Source: Heliocidaris erythrogramma
Lineage: Eukaryota; Echinodermata; Echinoidea; Camarodonta; Echinometridae
Reading direction: 5' to 3'
DNA: 64,000 nucleotides
Assembly (NCBI GenBank): GCA_025617745.1
Contig: CM046855.1
Location: 40,309,663-40,373,662 of the forward strand
A model generated the notes under the pieces. The model worked only from the letters and a program-made list of their open reading frames with translations. It was not told the origin of the DNA and made no database searches. The translations under genes were made by a program, and so were the position numbers. Positions 58,801 through 64,000 of the stretch are shown here, one piece after another (the stretch's first letter is position 1; every line of letters starts with the position of its first letter).

Positions 58801-61572
58801 TTGTTTTGCTTTTCGAAGCTTGTCTCTCTGCAAGTGCTCAGCATAGGCCTCAGGACTTGCTTTCAAGCGAGCTCGTCTCCTAGCAGCTCTTTCTTTATCA
58901 GTAAAAGGCATCCGGGGGGGGGGATAGAAAATTAGAACATGCTATATATTAATATTGATTGGAAATGTATACTGACAGTATAATTGTTTTACAAAGAATG
59001 GAGAGTATAACAGAACAAAAAGCATACAAGATTAGGTCTAATCCAAGGAAAAATTAACAAAAAATGTATGTGAAACCTGTATATAAACGCCACTCAAGGA
59101 AGACACAAAAAGTGATCTTAATAGGCAGGTGGCCTAAATTATAAAAAAAAAGTTCAACACATAAAATGCTCTGAAGGGAAACAAAATGAGTGGCCTTATA
59201 ATAAACAGCCTTAATAAGCAGATGGCCTTTATAGATAGGTGGCGGCTATACATGCAGCAGGGTTGACTGTATGATTACTATATAATTTAGTAATATTGAT
59301 AATATTGACAATAATAATAGTAATACTAATTATTATTATTGAATCAGTTAATGTTATTTGCATTGACTAAAACAACACAATTGTACTTACTCTATTGAAG
59401 TCTAATGAAGTTAATCCAAAATTACAGATGAGAGTACAGCATGTACACTGGTGTCATCAGAGAGCATTGGAATGAATGTGTGTCCGGTTTGCAAGTTCTT
59501 CTCAAAATGGCAGATTCTTGTACAGGGCAAATACTTGCTGACCATTGACCATGAATGGACTATTAAACTATTTTCATTTGCCTGGAGATGCCACATAAAT
59601 ATTTCAGCAAATTGACTCATAAAGCTGCTTCCATGAATTCATCATCTTCAGTACTATTTTAAGGTCACATCGAATATAAATTAGTTGTACTCTCTAGCAT
59701 AAACTCATTCTTAAACAAATGAGAGTACATTCAATGTTAATCAATTGATAAATAACCAATCATAGATAGTTAGTTTCCATCTTAGATTAGTAAGACAACA
59801 AATGAGATGGAATAGAAAGAAGAAATATTTAAAAAAATTATATCGTGATGGACGTACAAAAACGTGCGGTTGGACGTACAAAAAAAGTGTACGTCCAACC
59901 GCTCGTTAATTAATTAATTAAAGGTAAGCAGGATAACATTTTATGTTGACTATGTAGAGACCCTTAAGCTTACTTTGCATTGGCACTGTTACAATTATTG
60001 AGTACTTCGTCTCTCTGAAATATAAAAAACTAGTGTTTTTCTGTGACGGACGTACATGACAATACCTGTTATGTAATAAAATGGCAATTAATCAACCAAC
60101 GATCACATTTTAAATTATCATTGCATGCACAAAGAATTGGGTATGATGCAGTCATCCACTATGAAGAAGGAATGAAATACACTTGTTCAGTTAAAAAAGT
60201 ACCAGAAAAATATTTAATACACTTAATGTAGAAAAAACTAGAACTTTGTTTATGCTTTAATAAACTGGGGCATGGTGACCTTGACCTTGGTGATATTAAT
60301 TTGAAAGTTACAAATTTAGAAAGTTCAATGTATTGGCTTTAAAATGATATGCAATTTAGGTTTGTCACAAGAGTTTGAAATTTTTGTCCCTGGGTTGACA
60401 CTTTTCCGGAACTGCCCCCATGCATTTTGACATAAAATGCATTTTTTCACACCAATAATGATATCTGGTGGCAATGATATGCCATTCATGTTATGAGTAA
60501 TAAAATTTCCTATCCATTCCCGTTTGAATTATGAAAATCGGTAAAATACTTTTTGAGATATATCCAAAAATGCTAGGGGGGAACTTACTTTTTTGGTTGA
60601 GTGTATATATATATATATATATATATTTAGATAGCATGTTTAGATACCTTTCGAAATATGTCAATATCAACAAAATTGACCAGGTAGATACAGAGATCTG
60701 GTCATTTCAAAATTGACAAAATGTCCATTTTTGCCTGTGGAATGTGCGCCATAGCGCGAAAACCGTTTTGCCGATGGGGCTAAAACTTAAAATTTCAGCT
60801 TGGGAAGAGTCAATTACCCCATACTAAACTTGTATTAGAAGGGGGTCAGGTTTAGCCCATTGGGTGATCTGACACAGAATGACCATATTACAACATTTCA
60901 AATGTATTCATCTAGATACCTCTATTGTTATGAAATATCAGGAAACATCTCGTCAGAATGATTATGATTCTTCATCAACTTCATTTCAGCTCCCAAGTTG
61001 GTTTAAATATGGAATTCACTTATCTAGCGATACAAGTACATCAAAAAAATGTAAACATCCAAATAAATTGGAGAACTTTGAAGGCATACATTGTAAGGCA
61101 AACAAGCTGAGGAAGGATCAATTTGTTGACCAGACACTTGCACCTATGTATAGAAAAGTGGCATCCTTGAACAGCATATTCAAATGCTATGTGAGTGTGT
61201 GTAGTCCCATATACTCATATCTGTGTGAAGTGGTTTTGAAACTTTGGAATACTCAGCAAGATGAGTCAATATGTTGTCCTTTTCATGATTCCAAAACCTA
61301 TATAATACATCATAAACCATACCTAGGAACTTTTAGGGACTTTCTTTCACAATGTAATCACATGACCAGTACTCCTTTTACTTTATACCCCTTCACTGCT
61401 TATTCTTGAAAGATGTTTATTGTTAACACTCAGTTTTCTGTCATTTGCTTTACTTTGACAGTTTGTCAAGTGTGGTTTTGCAGGGAGCAACTTTCCAGCC
61501 CACATCTTCCCTTCTCTGGTTGGAAGACCCATCATCAGATCAACTGCTAAAGTTGGTGACATAGAGATCAAG
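52857..61572 (+). CDS. ACTR2: Actin-related protein 2, first two coding exons
   Basis: Exon 1 (52857-52904) encodes [16 protein letters not shown]. Exon 2 (61462-61572) encodes [20 protein letters not shown], then [17 protein letters not shown]. Both borders are phase 0 with GT-AG. This is the N-terminus of ARP2, including the first phosphate-binding loop (DNGTGFVKCG) that grips ATP. ARP2 is one of the two actin-like subunits of the Arp2/3 complex, which nucleates branched actin. The rest (about 340 residues) lies beyond the right edge; I found no third exon before 64000. The 8.6-kb first intron is packed with repeats. Confidence 0.95.
53030..54200. other. CpG-rich intronic segment of ACTR2
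   Basis: Contains CGGCCGGCGCGGGCAGG-type DNA near 53055, the AATATGCCCAGTAATCC repeat at 53193, and a CG-rich stretch at 53440-53670 (GATCAGCTGATC, GCGCATGCGCG). I see no exon; the open frames are short. Confidence 0.4.
54428..55031. repeat. Two tandem 302-bp units with POU and NRF1-type palindromes
   Basis: The units 54428-54729 and 54730-55031 are about 90% alike. Each holds GCGCATGCGC (54449, 54752) and a second CGCATGCGCA (54611, 54912). Each also holds two ATGAATATTCAT palindromes (54506-54517 and 54560-54571; 54809-54820, one base changed, and 54880-54891) and a shared 3' part with GCAAAACACCGAC and TACGGAAG. ATGAATATTCAT fits the POU-dimer MORE type and GCGCATGCGC fits NRF1. ACTR2 intron 1, about 1.6 kb after the start codon. 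Confidence 0.85.
55180..56960. mobile_element. Composite palindromic repeat, copy 2 (ACTR2 intron 1)
   Basis: Shares AAGCCAGGCGTTTTTCCCC (55267 on), the CG-rich hairpin, and the tail GTAGGAGTGAGATTTTTAAG (56861) with copy 1. The hairpin is complete here: 55509-55565 mirrors 55612-55665 and goes on into GGTGAGTTCTCGGAAATTTC, the reverse of the left arm. Further inside, GAACATCCCTTCATGCCCTTGATTGC (56342) has an inverted partner at about 56430-56455. Confidence 0.75.
55794..55945 (+). mobile_element. tRNA-derived SINE, copy 2
   Basis: Box A TGGTCTAGTGGTAAAGGCG, box B GGTTCGAATCCC, then GATAATTTTTTCAGTTATGAAT and AGCGTTTATTCC, as in the copy at 17326. It is inserted next to the palindrome of the composite repeat. 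Confidence 0.75.
58555..58911 (-). CDS. Small, very basic protein (118 residues), element-borne?
   Basis: Begins [20 protein letters not shown], continues [20 protein letters not shown], then [39 protein letters not shown] and [13 protein letters not shown]. Lys and Arg make up about 30% of the first 80 residues, in helix-forming spacing. N-terminal segments of this style (KERxRxxRARxKxxPE...; SRQxxGKAVxRxxxxLPxSPRKK) occur, as I recall, in multi-copy uncharacterised proteins of marine invertebrates. The frame ends at TGCATATAAAG with no clear splice, so it may be a truncated first exon. DNA or RNA binding is an inference from charge alone. Confidence 0.5.
   Translation of the reverse strand: MPFTDKERAARRRARLKASPEAYAEHLQRDKLRKAKQRKTSKRKMNKQEWALHRAQENIRIQNYRQKMKGQDDGADSAKEQPYTSRQAMGKAVSRVRSSLPRSPRKRKAVAAAIATCI
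59080..59275. repeat. MITE-type repeat (TGGCCTTTATAG words)
   Basis: Repeated words AGGTGGC, TGGCCTTATAATAA and ATGGCCTTTATAG plus an AACCTGTATATAAACGCC start and a CAGGGTTGACTGTA end match the style of tunable 'CAGTNAACCTG' MITEs such as that at 18058. Confidence 0.45.
59866..59902. repeat. Perfect 15-bp hairpin built from two GGACGTACA words
   Basis: GCGGTTGGACGTACA (59866-59880) and its exact reverse complement (59888-59902) around a 7-base AAAAAAG loop. It is in the right GGACGTAC cluster. Confidence 0.95.
60240..60603. mobile_element. Fragment of a TA-flanked DNA transposon
   Basis: On the minus strand the block begins CACTCAACCAAAAAAGTAAG next to a (TA)n tract (60604-60627), followed by TTCCCCCCTAGCATTTTTGG. 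A TA-abutting terminus of this kind suggests a mariner-like element. The other end is not recognised. Confidence 0.45.
60879..61409 (+). other. Unexplained 176-residue open frame before ACTR2 exon 2
   Basis: The longest open frame in the window outside retroelements and simple repeats, in DNA of about 37% GC. It contains Cys and His pairs ([32 protein letters not shown]) and ends 50 bp before ACTR2 exon 2. No recognisable domain, no splice signals that would fuse it to ACTR2, and no repeat match. It may be chance, an element remnant or a small gene. Confidence 0.25.
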
Positions 61573-64000
61573 GTGAGTTAGAAATGACTGAGTGAAGGAA
61601 AATTTGAAGATCATGGGATGTAGATGTTGATGCGAATAGTTTCCACCTGCACTAATGTCTTTCTTTGCATTCATAAAGTCAGCATTATTTTCATGGGCAG
61701 TAAGGTACATTAGCACTGAAAGAAAAAAAGAACAGTGAATTTAAGTTGGAAAAAAAAGAAAAGAATAAAATATGTGGATAATTACAGCTTATTCATATTC
61801 TATTGCCTTTAATTGTAGATGCTGGAATGAAAAGAATGAAGCATTACAGCTAAATTTGTCTTCATTTCATATTACATCATTTTTTAATACTAGGTAATTT
61901 TTTCTAAAGCATTCTCCATCATAGGACAGATCTGCTATGCTGCACTTGTGTAAAAAAATATCTTATTACATATGACAGGCAGTATCAACCAGATCCTGTC
62001 AACACTATGTTTTGTTTATTTGTCTTATGAATATTTAGTTTATTTTTAGGTTTAACTTTATGTATAAGTGAATATTTGTTGTACAAAGGAGAAGATGTTG
62101 TACTGACTAATGTAGCTGGATAACAAAAGTTAATTATGGAATATTCTGAGTTCCCAGCTATCCTAAAAATCATGGACAAGCTGGATATTTCTAAGAAAGA
62201 TATATTAATAAATCAATGAAATGTATTTTAATCAGTTTGATAGTTTGAGAGTTTTCAGTAGTTTTTATATATTTTACAAAATCATATTAGCTGTAAGACT
62301 TCAACTGTAGAAGGGTTTTTTTTTTGTCACCTTCTCTTCATTCTTAAAGGTCTAAATGACTTCTTACTTTTTAGAACATACATTTATGTTCGATTCTTTC
62401 ATAGATGGTAAATATCTTTAAAATTTGATTTGTTAATATTACATTATTCATGATCTTTCAGAAGAGGTTAACTTTTTATTTTTCATATCTATACTCACAT
62501 ACTCTTATTTTGTTTGTATTATTTCTTTATTGCTTCCAGCTTAATAAGGTATAGTCTGACTCTCTCTAGAATTCATTATTGTCGTTTTATTTCTGTCTGT
62601 GGTTCATATTTCTTGGAGTGGTGTTAATTTGTTTTCATTGGTGTTTAAATTGTATGTTTGTGTTTTCTTATGCTTGTAAATATTCCCTCTTTGTCCATAA
62701 TCTGAGCATCCCATTTTCCTTTGACACTGTGAGTGCAGAACATTATCCTTTTAAATGTCAGTTGATTCTACTGTGCTATATATATCATGGTCCACCTGTA
62801 TTATTATATTTAGCAACTGTAATCCACACTATCAAATACATATGTTATTATGGTTCATGATATACATAATGCTCTTTTACAGAAGATTCAAAGGGGAAAA
62901 TGTTTCGGTAAACGGGTCTAATTTATCCAAAAAGAGAATTTGAGTAGAAATAGAATTGGAGATCAATACAATTTATAGAGGCAAGCAGATTTAAAAGAAC
63001 AAGACTTTTTTTTACTTTTCATTTTTAATGAACTTGCATGCCCTGACAACACAGAGCACCTCTTGAAATGTATGTAGATTGTAAAAAGATAGGATCATGT
63101 GTTTGTGCTTTATCTTGTTAATAGTGCTTGATACTAAAAGTTCTTCTGTTATATGCATTCCCTCTGTGCATGCTATTTCATTGATATTTTACAAATCTTT
63201 CTTCTTGTTATTTAAGTTATGGTATGCAGATACTTTTCAAAAGGACTTTTGAACTGAATTGAAATGGATATCTTTTCACATAATTTTCACCAATCGTATC
63301 CTGTTAACTTTTCCACTCCTGTTCTTCCTCCTTCACCTATATGTGTTGAATTCAGTTTTAGGAGTTCCAGGTTGAAAATTGACTTGTCAAAAATTATAAT
63401 TGATTTGTGTTTTTAATCTGCATGACTGTTCATTGTTTTGCTGTGAATTTGAACTAGAGACAGGTTGAATCACTGCCTAAATGATAATTAAACAATTTCA
63501 AAATCTAACAATCCAAATATATTTCTTTAAATTAGTGTTCCCATAATTGTTTGACTGTCAAATTGACATGGCAAAACAAAATGAGGAAATAGACTGATGT
63601 TTCTCAGTTGATATTCCTATTATATTTAAATAGCGAGTTCGAAATTCGGTAATATGTGAAAAGTAAAACTTAATAATATTGTATACCAAAGCTACTTGGT
63701 ACAGGATTTATTACATTATATTACATGTACATATACAAGCTATATGTAGTGATTACATTATTTCCTAATCTATGTGCTTAGGGTTGTCCTTTAAAACACT
63801 GCAACAAAAAGGAAAGTTTACTCTCTTCATATCCCTTTGAAATAATTTAAACAGCGGTTGAACTAAATAATCTGCTGCTGGTTTGGTGGTTTTTAGCTGA
63901 AGGGGCATATTGTCTTTTGAGAGCCATATGGATGTTAACTCCATGTTAAAGTATATGAGATAATGCCCTTCTGGCTCTCAACGGACATGCACTCTCTTGT
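61573..64000. other. ACTR2 intron 2 (continues past the window)
   Basis: AT-rich DNA with no ARP2 exon visible. Only the small hairpin at 63917-63981 stands out. Confidence 0.6.
63917..63981. repeat. Small hairpin element, copy 2
   Basis: TTGAGAGCCA (63917-63926) and TGGCTCTCAA (63972-63981) are perfect inverted repeats. The loop GTTAAAGTATATGAGATAATGCCC closely matches GTTAAAATATATGAGTTATTGCCC of the hairpin at 4728-4785. Confidence 0.7.

Larger units (their letters stand above)
57351..60055. mobile_element. Candidate unknown element with GGACGTAC clusters
   Basis: GGACGTAC-type words sit at 57351, 57520 (GGACGTAT), 57708, 57722 (GGACGTTC) and 57744 on the left, and at 59850, 59872, 59891 (reverse) and 60048 on the right. 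There are none in the 2.1 kb between. Most are preceded by GTGAT, GTGAC or CGGTT. Between the clusters lies a small basic ORF (58555-58911, minus). This is the layout of a transposon with subterminal binding sites, but I see no terminal inverted repeats or target duplication. Confidence 0.45.

Overview
This window is nuclear DNA of an animal. Genes are split by GT-AG introns, coding exons are sparse (about 5% of the window), the sequence is AT-rich, and most of the rest is transposon debris. Protein matches by eye (JKAMP, neudesin, ARP2, a P2X7 tail-like protein), dense MITE families, tRNA-derived SINEs, a Penelope-like element and a CR1/L2-type LINE all fit a marine invertebrate. An echinoderm is my best guess, but the sequence alone does not prove it.

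Layout, left to right. (1) 0.65-10.3 kb, plus strand: the 3' nine exons of a gene encoding a CBM9-like carbohydrate-binding domain of bacterial type; the 5' end lies before the window or was not found. Decayed copies of its last two exons sit beside the real ones. (2) 10.9-11.9 kb: an ORF remnant split by a LINE fragment with a 10-bp target duplication, then a GC-rich MITE. (3) 14.2-16.4 kb: a cluster of seven palindromes and a large fold-back element. (4) 16.7-17.9 kb, plus: a two-exon P2X7-tail-like gene carrying two in-frame stops. (5) 20.2-22.4 kb, minus: a small gene for an unrecognised 123-residue protein. (6) 24.8-42.8 kb, plus: a complete eight-exon JKAMP gene. Its introns hold an intact LINE, a LINE scrap, a full Penelope-like element with long terminal repeats that carry a hammerhead-ribozyme-like fold, and a TA-flanked DNA transposon. 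(7) 49.4-52.6 kb, minus: a complete four-exon neudesin (NENF) gene. (8) From 52.86 kb, plus: the first two coding exons of ACTR2 (ARP2), sharing a short divergent promoter with NENF. The 8.6-kb first intron of ACTR2 is the richest part of the window. It holds a tandem 302-bp repeat with POU- and NRF1-type palindromes, a composite palindromic repeat, a SINE, and a candidate unknown mobile element: a small very basic ORF flanked on both sides by clusters of the word GGACGTAC.

The host genes are unrelated housekeeping or signalling genes and do not form a pathway. JKAMP acts in ER proteasome recruitment and JNK signalling, NENF is a secreted haem-binding factor, and ARP2 nucleates branched actin. 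The best candidates for something undescribed are the GGACGTAC element (57.3-60.1 kb), the POU/NRF1 tandem repeat (54.4-55.0 kb), the TAGTTGCCAACTA cluster (14.2-14.5 kb) and the repeated pattern of decayed tandem exon copies.
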